In this document: one piece after another, positions 11,901 to 23,475 of the stretch
How the letters are laid out: every line of letters begins with the position of its first letter
Position numbering within the stretch: position 1 is the first letter of the stretch
Assembly: GCA_902651635.1 (NCBI GenBank)
Contig: CACRSC010000027.1
Span: forward strand, 122,488 to 186,487
Length of the DNA stretch: 64,000 bases
Source of the DNA: Mastigamoeba balamuthi
Taxonomy: Eukaryota > Evosea > Mastigamoebida > Mastigamoebidae
Direction: 5' to 3'
Translations under genes and position numbers: made by a program
The notes under the pieces: generated by a model
What the model was told of the DNA's origin: nothing
Seen by the model: only the letters and a program-made list of their open reading frames with translations
The model's database searches: none

Positions 11901-12118
11901 TGCACGAGCAGTAAGTACATGCTCGTTGCAACCTTGAAGAGCCAGAATGAGGGGCTCAAGGAGCAACTGGAGCTCCTCAAGTCCGATCATGCCAATTGGA
12001 GGGAGTACGAGTCCCTCAAGGGCACCAGCACCACTTCCTCCAAGCACAAAGTGCCCACCTCTCATCCTGCTCACCCTGCATCTGGGTCTGCCGATGGCGC
12101 AGACACTCCCACGTGCTA
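8940..12118 (+). CDS. unrecognised multi-exon element gene with ATATGCCGGCATAT-bearing introns
   Basis: I do not recognise the product. Early exons (8940-9205) encode a short basic segment. Intron 9206 to about 9551 follows. The next exon (about 9552 to 10516) starts with a Gln/Glu/Asp-rich acidic stretch (EQQDDAEAEQQDEQQDK) and continues with a mixed alpha/beta-like part (TGIYLPVIRSMTVPSG, WAFVEDQWTLIVLLNLI, ILVNTRMKKQLSCLVLNLAF). Intron 10517-10685 joins it in frame to a helical segment (VRKQYDDTVVQASINAIS, then Lys/Ser-rich) to about 11440. After an intron at about 11490-11633, a coiled coil (SIQSLNARAKDLIALNQ, QDEVKRLTAEIAS) leads to a stop near 12118 and CCAAATAAAAGC near 12183. Two frame changes (near 9890 and 11400) may be missed introns or decay. 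It converges on a minus-strand gene at 12.4-12.7 kb. Confidence 0.5.
9290..9500. repeat. class-b palindrome array in the first large intron
   Basis: About ten copies of a palindrome of the form ATATGCCGSCGGCATAT or the shorter TATGCCACCGGCATA follow each other at roughly 20-30 base steps with AATTATAT linkers. They fill the intron 9206-9551. A further copy lies in intron 10517-10685, near 10628. Confidence 0.85.
11541..11606. repeat. class-b palindromes in a downstream intron
   Basis: Three near-identical units of GGCATATAATTATATGCC lie inside the intron that starts at about 11490 and ends near 11633. They are the same class as the 9.3-9.5 kb array. Confidence 0.85.
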
Positions 12119-12283
12119 GGACACTCTCACCCATCTCCTGAGTGCTCTCTGTCACTCACGCCCTTCTTAATTGCTTTGTCCTCCAAATAAAAGCAATTGT
12201 TCTCTTCATATTTCACATTCAAAATTGTACGACATGTGCATCAGCATCAATGCACATCACTCTCTCTGCCATCTCTCACTTTA

Positions 12284-12395
12284 TATGCCGGTGGCATATG
12301 CTATATGCCGGCAGCATATACTCTTTGCTGGCGGCACATGCTATATGCTGGTGGCACAGCATGTGCCGGCGACAATAACTGCCACCATAACTGCT
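12284..12395. repeat. class-b palindromes in an intron of the minus-strand gene
   Basis: Five or so units (ATATGCCGGTGGCATATG, TATGCCGGCAGCATATA and relatives) lie directly downstream, on -, of the exon 12408-12709, whose donor reads GTATTATATG. The two genes of this element thus share one palindrome class. Confidence 0.75.
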
Positions 12396-12407
12396 GACAT
12401 ATAATAC

Positions 12408-12709
12408 CCTTGTTCCAGGCCCCAGTTCTCAGTCCTGCCCATTCAGAATCGTGCGCGATTTTGTACACACACTTGCTTATGGGCCTTCTGCTCGTGTTGT
12501 GAGAGACAGCCAATTCCGAGCTTCCCTCACAACACACGGCGCGTTTTTTCCAAGAGACGAAAACTGCTGGCATACAACACCTTTTTTGGGGGAATTCCTG
12601 CCCATCAGGCATCAAGTATGGGGTCAGGGCGATGCGTCCTCCTTGGCCTCTTGGCCTTTGGTGCTGCAGACTCCGTGCCCTTAAAGCTTGTTCTTCCATG
12701 CCTATTGAG
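12408..12709 (-). CDS. late exon of a helical element gene (same family as 56.1-57.0 kb)
   Basis: On - an acceptor with a perfect branch sequence (TTTACTAATACATAAG) precedes this exon. Its sequence aligns with the exon starting at 56923 on +, where the same branch sequence is also present. In the spliced phase seen at 56.9 kb it reads SIGMEEQALRARSLQ and stays open for about 100 codons to a donor at 12407. A second open phase ends in PKAKRPRRTHRPDPILDA, which resembles a nuclear localisation signal, so the true phase is not certain. The upstream part of the gene is cut off by the LINE that begins at about 12732. Confidence 0.5.
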
Positions 12710-13290
12710 CTTATGTATTAGTAAATGATGAAAGGGGGGGAGGGGTGAGGGGGTTATGGTGGGTGGTGTGTTTGGGGGGGGGCATGCGTATTGTGTAGCT
12801 TGGGGGGGTATGTCCAGGGGCGGTTCTGCATCCTGTATGTGGTTCATCACTTTGTCCGTGGACTTGCTGAACATGCTGTTTATCGTGTGGTTTCTGTTGA
12901 CATTGGGGGTACGGCGGCACTTGATTGCCTTCTTGATTTTGGCACTGTCTGGTTCAGTGATAGTAGGTGTGTCCAGTGTGTTTCTTTTGTGAGTAGTAGT
13001 GGGGGCGGGTTCTGTTTAAGATGCAGGCCATTGCTGGGTCAGTGTGGCCTGGTGGTATGGCTTGGAGGCCCTGGGGGGTAGTCGTTTTGGGGCTGGCTGT
13101 TGGGGTGGGGCATGTCCCTTGGGTATGTCCTTGTATCGCATCTCGTCTTCTGTGGGTTCTATGACATGGAAGGGGCTGCGTTGCCTTTCAAGTAGTTTAT
13201 GTCATTTTTGGGGCGGGTGTTGTCCGAGCAGTTAAAGGGTGTTTTGGGGGTGTCACCTGGTATCTGTCTTTTCTGTGCTTCGTGTGCCAT

Positions 13291-16200
13291 TTAGTTGTCC
13301 TTGTGGCTCGTGTCTTCCAGCCAGTCTCGCATGGTGGCGACCCATTCTTCTTGTGCTTCTAGTTGTTGCTTAGACTGTTGATTCTTTGCCCAGGTGCCGT
13401 ATGCCAGTGTGTAGTGTATGGAGGCCGCATCCTTGTTTTTGGTGAATTGGGCATGTGCCCACTGTTTTAGTTCTGTGGGGGGTATACCTATGATGCTGGT
13501 GAGTCTGGTGCGCCATTTTCTCTGCTGGGGGTAATTCCATAGGCAGTGGGCTAGAGAGTCAGCCTTAGTGGTGCAGAAAGGGCACCAGGGGTCGCTCCAG
13601 TGTAGTCTGGTGTGGGGGGCCAGGTCTTCCCACACACATCTGGGGGTCACGTGTTGTGCGTTTTTGTGGATGCGGTATGTGTCCATGATGGCTTGGTGCC
13701 ATCGCAGGCCTCCCATGCACTGGGCTTGTTTTCTGGTTTTTTCGTGGAGGAGTACTGGTGGAATCTTCAATATGCCTGCTCTCGTCTCGTGGGCCTCGCA
13801 GCATTGGAGGCAATGTTGCCATGCGATGTTGAAAACTGTATGGAAATTGTGTGTAGGTTTCGGGGTAGTCTCTATGGTGAGCTCCTGGATTGAGGCCAGG
13901 TCGATACCCCATAGTGGGTGGTCCGGTTCGTGGCATCGGTTGAGGGTGAGTGCTTGTTTTGCAAGCTGGTCTGCCATGGCATTCAGCCGAATGACTCTCT
14001 GTAGCTCTGTGCCCCATCGCTGATTATCCTGTGCTATGCGAGCCTTTGTGGCGTCACTTTCCTTGCCTTGTCCTTCTTTCTACTTGGTGACTGTGGATGT
14101 GTTGTAGTACTATGGTGCCTCCGTTGGCACACGCGAGTTCCCTTAGTCAGATAAATCATCTAACTACGTCTTTGTCTACTACTGTATTGAGATCCCCCGT
14201 GTTTAGGGTTTGCACTATTAGGTCGTTGTCGCATGCTATGACACATTTGGAAGTGGGGTCCATGATTTCCACTACGTATTCGACTGCTCGTAGTTCTGGT
14301 GTCCAGGAGGTGCCAACCCCCTTGACTTGTATAGCTTCATTCATGTCAGGGTGTCCGTCCACTACTACTGCCATTGCCATTTTGCCTGAGCTCGGGTCGT
14401 ACGAGCCGTCTGTTGCTATGAGTAGCCAGTCTTTCCACGTTCCCTCCGATGTGTTAGACGTGATGGTCCATTGGAGTTCCAGGTTGGTGTTGAAGCGATA
14501 TCCCATTGCGCTGAGGTCTGCTACTAGCCACGTGGGTTCGCCCTGATGGTTACGCACCAGGTGTCGTGCCAGTCCTTCTGTTACCTTTTTATTTAATTGC
14601 CAACCCCGATCTCTTGCTGTGTGTATGAGGGATTCATTCATTCGTGGGCCGATCTCTGCGGGAGTTCCCGTGTCCAGTAGGATGCTTTTTCTAGCAGGTG
14701 AGAGGGTGTTCCATTGCGGGAAGTATTGCCATGGTCAGATGATGCATCCTGCCGTGTTCGCAGTCAGCCTCATTTTTCCAATATTGTGGTATGGCGGGAA
14801 GGCTGCAGTGTAGTCTTCATCTAGGCATGGGAGTATTGCCGTGATGTCAGTCTCTGGCATAATAAGATCTGGAGTCATAGAGTTGAGCCATTCCAGTGCT
14901 TCCTGTGTGCGTTTGCTTCGTATGACATCCACCAGGTTTCGGAGCCCTAGCCCTTCTTGTCTTGTGGGTGTGAATGCGTGTCGTCTACTAATCATGTGTG
15001 TGGGCCCTAGTTTTCCTATTGCCACATTCTCGAGGGTGTGCGACAGCAACTCTAGTAGTTTATTGTTTTGCGCCATAGTGCTGGCATGGTATTGTGCCAT
15101 TCCGTTAATGACCATGTTGGCTATGTATATACATTGTTCGAGGAACAGGGATTTCTTGGTGCACAGCCAGTTGCACTGCTCTAGGAGAATGTGCATTGTG
15201 GCGGGGGCGTCAAGTGCATCCATGCCCTGTGGGTCCAGGTGTATGCCGAGGTATTTGTAGGTGGTACCAGGCACTACCGGTTCGATAGTGCCTTGTGCAG
15301 TTACCACCGTGGGGGGTTTGTCATTTCTTGTGAAAGTGGCACACTTCTTTGGGTTAATGTGTAGCCCTGCGTCCTGCATGTCCATCACATACATCAATAG
15401 TTATTCGAGCATCTGGGGTGTGTGGGCCAGTAGGACCATGTCATCAGCATAGGTGAGCACCCCCCGTTTGGGGCCACGGATGTCTAGGGCTTCAGGGTGC
15501 GTCTCGATTTGGTACAGGTGGGGATTAATAGAGAGATTGAAGAGTGTGCATGACAGTGGGTCTCCCTGTCACACTCCGCGATTAATGCTAACCCATTCCA
15601 TGGGGCCATGTGCCGTGCGGGATCTGGCCTGCGTATTGGTATATAGTGCCATTATGTTTCATGCTAGGGTGGGTCCAACGTTGTAATATTTCAGTGTGGC
15701 TGCTATGTGGTCTCAGTGGATGGAATCGTATGCTTTCTTAAGGTCAATGTACATGCCCACAACTTTCTGTTGCCATCTGATGGCTTCCTCTAGTCTCTGG
15801 TGGAGTGCTCATATGTTATGTGTCGTTGAGTGATTGCCTCGGAAGCCTTCCTGGGTGTTGGCCCATATGTTGTGGTCTTCTAGAGTATTGTACAGTCTCT
15901 TGTTGATGATCGTGGTAAATATCTTGTATCCCACCTCGCATAGTGTGATGAGGCAGTAGTTACCAGGCTGTGTGCGGTCCCCTCCCTTGTATATGGGCAT
16001 GATTTCGCCTCTGGTCCACGTCAGTGGGATTGGTTTGATGCCAGACCATATGTCATTCAGGTTTTTAAGCCATTGGTCGTGCCATGAGTCCGGAAATTGG
16101 GTAATGTATTCAGCCTTGAACCTGGTGGGTCCAGGTGCCGAGCTGCTTTTTTGTGCCACTGCAGCCTCTCTCAGTTCGTCCTCTGTGATCGGGTCGTCCA

Positions 16201-18447
16201 TGGCCACTGCTGTCATGTCGGGTAGTGTGGGGTGCGGTTTATCCCACCATATGGGCCGGCAGGCTGGGATAGTGTCTAGATTGAAGTGTTCATCGATCCA
16301 CCGTTGTGCTGACTCTCGTGCCTCCTCTGGGGTGGTGGTACGGGTGCCATCATGTTTGGTGTAGCTAAGCGGTAGCCCTGGGCCTCGTGGCATGCGTAGG
16401 TCCTTGAGGAACCTCTTGGGATTTACACATCCTTCTGCCATCGAGCATTCAATATATTCTTTAATGTGGTCTGCCTCTGTCCGGGTCTGGTTATGATTGA
16501 TGCATTGGAGGATCCATTTAGTAGTGCCCCTCCAGGTTTTGTAGGCATGTCCGTGGTTCGGTTTGTGCTGTAGGAGGGGGATGACTTCTGTTTCTATGTG
16601 GTTAATGCTGCTGGGTGACAGGGTACCCCGTTTATCCCCCCTCTCAGCATCTCGTATTTCTTGGTATATGTCGTATGCTCTAAGGGCATTTGTCCCCCCT
16701 CTGTCTGGGTTGTTCGGTTTGGTCCCCAAGACCTGTAGCGCAGCCTCCACTGCTATATTTTGCATATCGTCTATGTCCGTGTCCTCTAGTAGCGGGGTCT
16801 GGAGCAGGGTGTCTTGCCATTCCTTTATTTGGGCTGCTCGGGTTTCCGGGGACGTGGTTTTTGTCCAGGAGTTTATCTGTGGTGGGGGGTCCACCTATGC
16901 CGGGGCATGCCTTCCATCAATGCAATGGTGCAGTACAGTGACATGTTGTCTGACAGGTCCTCCGTGTGTTTGCCCACACCCCCAGTGTGGATACATAGTA
17001 GCATGTGTCGTGGGCTTATAATGTAATCTAGCCTGTTGCTGGTGTTGCAAGGGCCGTGATGTGTGGCCGGTGCCGCACCTTGGCATAGGAGGACGTCTGT
17101 CATATTGCATTCCCGTAGGTATTTGGCCATACTTTTTTCTGCATTGGAATGCATATCGAGTGGGTGATCCATCCAGGTGTTGAGGTCACCTACCAGTATG
17201 CTGTCGGTGTTTTTCCTTGTCTGTTCTGTAATGGTGTGCCACAATTCTGACTGGGCTGGGGACCCTCTTCCCGGGCTATATGTATTAATGATGGTAAGGG
17301 AGGCATTGAGTTTAACTGTCCCTAAAAGGACGTCTTTACGGTCCGTCATGTTAGTCGACCAGTATTCTCGTATTGAATTGTGAACAAGGAAACCCACTGG
17401 GACTTTGGTGCCAACGTGCTGGCCAAGGTACAGGTTATACCCTTCTGTTAATGCTGCCTGATTGACCTGTTTCTCATCTACTACGCCAAGCTCCTGTAGT
17501 GCAATGACCTCCAGGGTTTGACGTTTAGTGCAGCTCCGGATCACCTTAATGAGGAGTATGACTGCCCTGAACAGGGTGTTTTGGACATTCCAGCTGGTGA
17601 CAGTAATGGTGTCATCCGTGGCTGCTGCCCCTTTTGTGGCTATTAGGACTGTAATAGTGGCCAGAGTGAACTGCCTGGTCTGGGTAATCAGTATTGCTGG
17701 TAGGAGGAGTAGGACTCCCGCTGGGTGGTCTATTGGCTTGTTGGGTCTGCGGGGTTTGGGGCGTGGTTCATTGTCGGGGGGGTTGCTGGGTCCAGGGCCA
17801 TGGGATCCTGTCATCTTGGTAGCCTCCTGGCTCATATCGACTGGGGGCCGTGCTTCCTGCACCTGTTCCTGCTTGCATCGCACTTGTCTGTTTGGTTGTG
17901 CACTGTCATTAGGGGTGGGGTATGTATTATTTTGGGTCATGCCATGCAGGTATACTACTGCCTCGGGGTAGCCCAGCAGGTGGATGTTGGTGGTCTCGCG
18001 GACTGGGGGCCACACATGAACAATGTAGAGGTCTCCTTTGGGGCTGGCACCTATCTGGATGATGTCGTATGGGCGGTCTTCAAAGGTCCTGTTGATGGCG
18101 GTGCACGGCGAGGCTCTGAGCCTTGGGCATGTATTCAGTTCCACTGTCCATACTTCACCAGGGTAGAGCTTGTTCTGATAGGTGGCTTCAGCATGGTCAG
18201 AGGCGCGTGGGTCGTTGTTGGTCTGGCACACCAGCAGGATTATCACGTTCCTGTCCGTGAACGTAATTGCCCAGCCATTTGCCTGGGGTTCAAATCTGAG
18301 TATATGGTCCTTGGCTGGGTGTGTCCATGCATCGGCAAGTTCGTGGGGGCATGGCTTGTGTTTGTCGGCATGTAGGGTATACACCATGAACGGTATCATG
18401 GCCTCTGTGAGTACCCATAACTTCTTTTCTGGTTTGAACCCGGCCAT
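13291..18447 (-). pseudogene. LINE ORF2: endonuclease - RT - RNase H, degraded
   Basis: The endonuclease lies at about 17640-16990 (VTSWNVQNTLF, VIALQELGV, SILVGDLNTWMDH, SNRLDYIISP), the typical exonuclease/endonuclease/phosphatase motifs. RT spans about 16.2-15.0 kb (KGGDRTQPGNYCLITL, QEGFRGNHSTTHNI, and the catalytic LTYADDMVLLA near 15.45 kb). RNase H spans about 14.45-14.15 kb (LLIATDGSYDP, TPELRAVEYV, VIACDNDLIV). A terminal CPFCTTKADSLAHCLWN motif lies near 13.58 kb, and the stop is at 13291. The frame changes between endonuclease and RT (about 16.88 kb), stops occur in the palm region (about 15.4-15.8 kb), and there are further breaks near 14.73 and 14.1 kb, so this copy cannot make a full ORF2 protein. 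Confidence 0.85.
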
Positions 18448-18480
18448 CCATTGGGTTGTCTCGATTTCCTGACACTTACG

Positions 18481-19820
18481 CTATATCGCCAAGTTTGGGG
18501 CCGGGAACATAATGCTGTTTTTTCTGATGTATTTGATGAAGGCCGAATTCACTGTGATGTTGATTTTATGCACCTCCCGGAATAGATTGAGTAGCTCGGT
18601 CCCAGCCATTGCTGCCAGGCATTTCTCTGCATTGTGCTGTCTTTGGCCTGCCATGAGGGTGATAGCCTCCCTCATCATCGGGGTGTAGTCAGTGTTTTCT
18701 ATGGCTCTAGGCAGCATCAGGGGCTCTCCAAACATGCTGTCTATGGTCTTTAGGCTCTGGATGGGGCCCGTGTCATGGTCAGTGGTGGTGGGCCTGTGTG
18801 CAGCAGCTGGTCCCCACATGGCGATGTTTTTAGTCGGCCATGGGGGGGCAGTGGGCTGGAAGCTCGGTAGTGGGGCCTGACTGCATGGGGCATCTTGATC
18901 TGTCTGGCCTCTGGTATCCAGGTTCCTTAGAGTGAGTGAGATGCATCCAGCTGTCTTCCTTTGGCACTCGGCTCTAGGGGGTGCTGGCCACGTCGCATAG
19001 GGCGATGTTGGCTGGATCTGTGGATTCTGCAAAGAAGGCAGCTAGGGCATTCTCATCAAGGCAGGTCAGCTTGGTGAGCTTCTGCTTTCTGTCAGGAGGA
19101 GCTTGGCATTGGGCATCCCCGTCCTGTCCTTTGGGGCTGTCACGTTCTTCAGTGGTGGCATGTCTGGTGCCTTGGGCTGGTCACTCTCAGCATTGCTGTC
19201 CATTTGCATTCAGTCTACCTCAGTCATCTCTGGGCTCTCTCGAGGGTGCTTTGATGGCGGGGGGCACTGACTGCCTCCTGGGTGTCAACCAGTTGGGGGG
19301 TCTCTTCCATTCCTTGTCTGGTTTGTAGTGCTATTGTATTTCCATGGCATTTTACTGCCTTTTTATTGTACGTATTCTTCTGTTTTTCCAGGTGTGGACC
19401 GGGAACTTTCTCAGAAAGGGGCAGGAGGCTTATGGGGTCCGGCAGGAAGCTCGCACTGCCTTCATGCCATGGCCGTGGTTGCTGGGTTTCGTCCTTGGTA
19501 GTGCTGCAGTTCGGGAGGGCAGTCCTGGTGGGGTGGGGCCCACCGGGCATTGGAGACGGTGTCGTTTTTTGGTTGTGGTTGTCAAGTGCGGGGTTTTTGG
19601 GGGGTGATGTCAGGGTAATGGCACTGCGGGTCATCACTCTGCAGGCCATGGGCATGCCCAGCCCAGGGGGGTGTTTGTGGGCATGCATGTGGGTGGGTTG
19701 GGGGATGGGGCGGGTGGGGATACCTGCTCCAATTGGTGTTGTGGGGCCGGCCCCTGGTGGCACCATTAGGCACCTTGGAGGCGTGGGAAGCGCCGTCATG
19801 GTGAGGACCACGAGCACCAG
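18481..19820 (-). pseudogene. LINE ORF1 (Pro-rich, gag-like position)
   Basis: Open stretches 20006-19224 and 19032-18481 precede ORF2. They are rich in Pro, Thr and His, with no visible CCHC knuckle. The part near ORF2 (MFGEPLMLPRAIENTDYTPM, LFREVHKINITVNSAFIKYI) looks folded. The two stretches are in different frames with a gap between them, so the ORF is probably broken. The function is inferred only from position. Confidence 0.45.
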
Positions 19821-19849
19821 GCTGATGATCTGCCAGGTCATCAATGCCG

Positions 19850-21421
19850 GGAGCCAGGCCCACTGCACCATGCAGCAGTACCTGTGGTGTGCCATTGAGA
19901 TACGTGCTGGGGGAGTCTTAATCCATCGGGGGAGAAAAAAGACTCTCTCCAGGGCAGATCTCCTGACCAAGGAAGACGAGGAGCTGCTGAAGTCCAGTAC
20001 AAGCACGTCCTATGAAGCAGAGATAGCTGCACTTTGTGCACTGGGAACAGAGCAGCAGGACAAGCTGATGGAAACTGCAATGTCCCAGTGAGTTGTTAAT
20101 TTCTTGGGCTTTTGGATTTACACTATGGACTAATAGGCCCGATAAGAGGAAGCTCGCTCCATTCGCTCTGGTGTGTGGCAACAGCAGCTGCCCAACGAAT
20201 CAAATGGGGGGCCCTTGATTGACCAGAGATGCCACCAGGTAAGATCACTCTTTGTTGTGGAATTGATGCATATTCCAAGAAGGCCGTGGACTTGCTTTGC
20301 TTGTGGAACTGTTCTGCACTGCAAGTGTGAGTGTGGGGCACTCATCACAGCAGGCAGTTTTGCGAGGCACAGACATCTGGCCTGTCCAGCTGCAGAGGAC
20401 ATCATAATCGTCGTGGAAACGGACTGGTTCAAGCAGAACAGGCCTTACAGTGCCACTCTGCGGAATATGATAGGGTTGAACAACCCTTTTCAGAGCCACA
20501 ACTGCATCCTGTGGTGCATTCCCTTTCATGGTATGATTCATCCATTCACACACTTATTGTGTCTCAATAACTTGTTTTTTACTGTCTATCAAGGGGTGCC
20601 CAGAGCAGGATCACCCTGATGGTCATTAGTGGCCATGGTAACATCAAGGAGTCGTCCCTCCAGGTACAGCTTCCCCACTGGCACTGTTTGCACCACCTTC
20701 TTCAGGAGTGTGGCACAGGCATTTCTGCCTGTTGTCTCCAAGGGCCTGCTGCTGTCTTCCTGTGGATCAATGGAGGACCCCATCCTGTATGACGGTGTAC
20801 ACAGGACGTGCATGGCTGGCTGGGCACAGCAATGTCAAGGTTAGGCGTACTGCAGCAGGAGTTCATCCAAGGAGTGATTGCCAAGACAGCATCGAGGAAC
20901 ACATGCAATCCAGAGATAGATGGAACCTGGATGCCAGTACTCTGCACAGTCTAGCAGATGTCCAGCAACAGAGGAGCACCAAGAACGTGGAGCACTTAAT
21001 GGCAGCCAACACCATTGTCTATGAGCCCAAGAAGGTGACGTGGTTCAAGTGCCTGTACTACAACCTGCCCCTTGTGGAAGGAGCAATTGCTGTTAGGCTT
21101 CTCCCATTCGAAGACAAGAAATGGTCCAGGGATCACAAGCCACTGTTGAAGGATGTCTTCGAATTTGAGGAGATCAGATCTGTTCAGTTCTCCCAGGAAA
21201 GGCAGACTGGCTCTGTCAGTGTGCTGGTACTCATAGTGCCTGCAAGGACTCGTCTGGGGGAGCCATTTCCCATCAAGTACCGGAGTTACACCAAAGTTGT
21301 GTGGAGGTTCTCCAGCATTCATCGAGTTGCTTGGAAGACTGTTCCTTTTGAGCCTGGTAGCAGTGCCAAGCTGCAGAGCAGAACTTTCTATGTTGTCCCA
21401 AATCGCCATATACAGAAGTGA
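19850..21421 (+). CDS. unrecognised multi-exon gene with a Cys/His module
   Basis: Three open stretches look coding. At 19850-20092 the sequence is QQYLWCAIEIRAGGVL, then SRADLLTKEDEELLKSS. At about 20240-20530, after a GTAAGA...AG intron, a metal-binding-like module reads CFACGTVLHCKCECGALI, then FARHRHLACPAAEDI and ETDWFKQNRPYSATLRNMIG. At about 20845-21421 it reads EPKKVTWFKCLYYNLPLVEG, EFEEIRSVQFSQER and YVVPNRHIQK, then a stop. The Cys/His module recurs on - at 55.9-56.1 kb, so it belongs to a repeated element gene. I cannot name a family. The LINE may have cut off its 5' part. Confidence 0.45.
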
Positions 21422-21890
21422 AGCCCAACAACAGAGGGGGAAACTGGAGTCTGAATATCGTTTCTATTTCTTCTTCTTGCTGGGGGAACAAAAGTGTGAA
21501 GAAGAAGGTGCTCTCCAACAACAGAGGCAATTCCCGGGGGAAGACGCTGTACAGGTACAATTCCTGGAGGGAATGGCTTCTCTGGTTTTCCAAGCACGGC
21601 AGTTAGAAGACTGATCTCCTCCAGGGCACTGCTTGTCCATTTCACATTGTAGGAGTACTCGTACATGATGCCATCAGTGTCTGGGCACAAACGACTGGCA
21701 GTGACCCAAACCTCTTTATGTTATCTGAGAAGTGGCATGGGAGGTGGTTGTAGTACAGAGGCCTGTACGGTCCATACTCTGGGTGTCTCTTCGTCTCTGC
21801 ACCACTGTCCTCCACCTGCTCTGGACAGATCTCCTCTCTTTGATGCTGTGTTTATTTTGCCGAATAATTATATCTGTTAACAATTCACTT
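21422..21890. other. spacer with a possible minus-strand exon
   Basis: On - an open stretch of about 100 codons (21690-21388; VKWTSSALEEISLLTAVLG) could be an exon, but I see no homologue in the window and no clear splice sites. Beyond about 21730 the sequence begins to resemble the zinc-finger element on -, without coding content. Confidence 0.25.
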
Positions 21891-21899
21891 ATAGGATTA

Positions 21900-22254
21900 C
21901 TTATATGTACAAACCTGTGCTGGAGCTGCCCACAACATACTGGCATTTGTTCTCTGCTGCTTTGGCCTGGCTCCACACAGCAGTCCTGTTGGGCACCAAC
22001 AGAGAAGACCATCTTCCAGATGCTCCATTCCACTTCTTGGGGCAGTGATGACCACCCATGTGGCCAGCCCTCTGCAGGTTACACTGTGTCGAGAAGTACC
22101 TGTCACATGTTCTGCAGCAGTACAGTTTGTCCTCCCTGTCCTTCCTCTCCTGTACTTGACCTGCAGCTGTGTGTTTCACCTTGCCTTGCTCTCCTGTTCC
22201 TGCAACATTGCCTGCTCCACTCAATCCCTTCTGCATCGCTGTCTCAGTGTGCAA
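21900..22254 (-). pseudogene. zinc-finger element gene, copy 2 (finger exon only)
   Basis: On - this exon encodes TAMQKGLSGAGNVAGTGEQ, then the finger LYCCRTCDRYFSTQCNLQRA-GHMGGHH, then CPKKWNGASGRWSSLL and WSQAKAAENKCQYVV. The spacing is C-x2-C-x14-H-x3-H, a slightly stretched C2H2 finger. The exon is open and close to copy 3 at 31.4 kb, which lies inverted to it. The following intron begins as in copy 4, but the next exon is absent. Confidence 0.6.
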
Positions 22255-22309
22255 ATGACATCAAGTGCAAATCAGCCAGCTGGCAAAATCTAGGCTGCTC
22301 ACCCTCAGG

Positions 22310-22850
22310 CTTTCACTACACTTAGCTACATAATTAATTCAGGCTATGCACTGCTACACATATCTTTGCCGCACTGTGTAGTGGATCACCCTTTGCTATG
22401 CATTGCTATATTAGCTCTGCTATACAGTGTAGCAGACCCACCCATTGCTACATGCTGCTACACCTGTCTTTGCTATGCCATGTAGCGGAGGTACCTCCAC
22501 TATGCAGCATAGTGAAGTGTATGTAGCAATGCATAGTGGCGACGCCTCTGCTACTCTGTGTAGTGAAGGTGCCATTGCTATGCCATATAGCAGAGGTACG
22601 TCTGCTACGTGGTGTAGCAAAGCCTGCATGGCAGTGCATAGCAGAGGTACCTCCACTACATATTGCTACATGCACTCTGCTATGCTGCATAGCGGACGTA
22701 CCTCCGCTATGCATAGCTACACAGGTGCCACTATGCACCTCTGCTGAAATTCACTTCTGCTACACTACATAGCAGAGCATGCGTAGCACTGCATAGTGGA
22801 ACTGGATCCGCTATGGCACATAAACGTGCTTGACATGTGATAGGTGGTAT
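22310..22850. repeat. GCTACG-class palindrome array 3
   Basis: Dense GTAGCGG/CCGCTAC units pair as palindromes. It is an inverted counterpart of the array at 30843-31370; both end with GGATCCAGTTCCGC or its complement and CACGTTTAYGTG. On - it directly precedes the finger exon of copy 2. Confidence 0.85.
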
Positions 22851-22887
22851 GCATGTAGCCATACTGCACATGCATACTGCTCGGGGG

Positions 22888-23460
22888 TCAAAGCAGGGAC
22901 TTCAGCTGCTTGACCACTTGTGCATCTGAGCCTGTGCCCTTGAGCAGCCTATTGATGGTATTGAGATGGAGCTCACTGATGGTCATTGTACAGAGCTCGT
23001 ACTGCGCATCTTCAGGAACTGCACAGATACAAGCACAACTCTTCTCTGACTTCTTGTGCCACCAGTCATCAGCACTGTGGTGGCACTTGTGTGGTGGGCT
23101 TCTAGAGGTCAAGTGAGTATAGCACTTATGGCTCTTAGTATGGTGGCCATCTCTAGACTCCTCATTGCTAGACTTCACAGTGATATCAGAGTCACTGGAG
23201 TCCTTCCCACTGTACTCTGTGTCACCAGGCATCTCCTTCTCAACCTTCTTGTCATCAACTTTCTCTCCTGCCTTCTCTTCTTCCTCTGAGTTGCTTGTGT
23301 CCTCACTCGAATTCTCAGGATCCTCTAAGATGTCCTTCTTATCGTTGAAGACATTATCATTGATGACTGCATCAGGATCCCCATTCTCAGTGACAATAGC
23401 AGCATGAATTGCCCTGGCATGGTCAATGAGCTGCCCAATCCAGTGGTGGTTAGCAGTCAA
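22888..23460 (-). CDS. acidic protein fragment, unknown
   Basis: One open frame of 190 codons on -. It has a helical N-terminal part (HHWIGQLIDHARAIHAAIV), an acidic middle (SNSEEEEKAGEKVDDKKVEK), a Cys/His-rich patch (SHKCYTHLTSRSPPHKCHHS, DDWWHKK) and a leucine-rich tail. The Cys/His patch resembles the short motif seen in some retroelement gag proteins, so this may be a fossil gag fragment. It separates array 3 from the Harbinger-like nest and has no counterpart in the right arm. Confidence 0.35.
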   Translation of the reverse strand: MTANHHWIGQLIDHARAIHAAIVTENGDPDAVINDNVFNDKKDILEDPENSSEDTSNSEEEEKAGEKVDDKKVEKEMPGDTEYSGKDSSDSDITVKSSNEESRDGHHTKSHKCYTHLTSRSPPHKCHHSADDWWHKKSEKSCACICAVPEDAQYELCTMTISELHLNTINRLLKGTGSDAQVVKQLKSLL

Positions 23461-23475
23461 CTCTTCGATGAGTTA

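Larger units (their letters stand above)
12732..19870 (-). mobile_element. LINE (non-LTR retrotransposon) with APE endonuclease, RT and RNase H
   Basis: It reads on -. The 3' end abuts the intron of the exon at 12408-12709: sequence shared with 56.9 kb stops at TTTCATC, next to a G-rich tract on +. The 5' end lies around 19.85 kb, where minus-strand LINE-like coding gives way to unrelated plus-strand coding. Order from the 5' end: a Pro-rich first ORF, then endonuclease, reverse transcriptase, RNase H and a C-terminal Cys/His motif. An RNase H after the RT points to the I / Tad1 / LOA group rather than L1 or Jockey without RNase H. The exact clade needs a tree. Confidence 0.85.

Noticed and set aside
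17528-18472. Plus-strand frames within the LINE
   Set aside because: The opposite strand carries recognisable endonuclease motifs; these are shadows.
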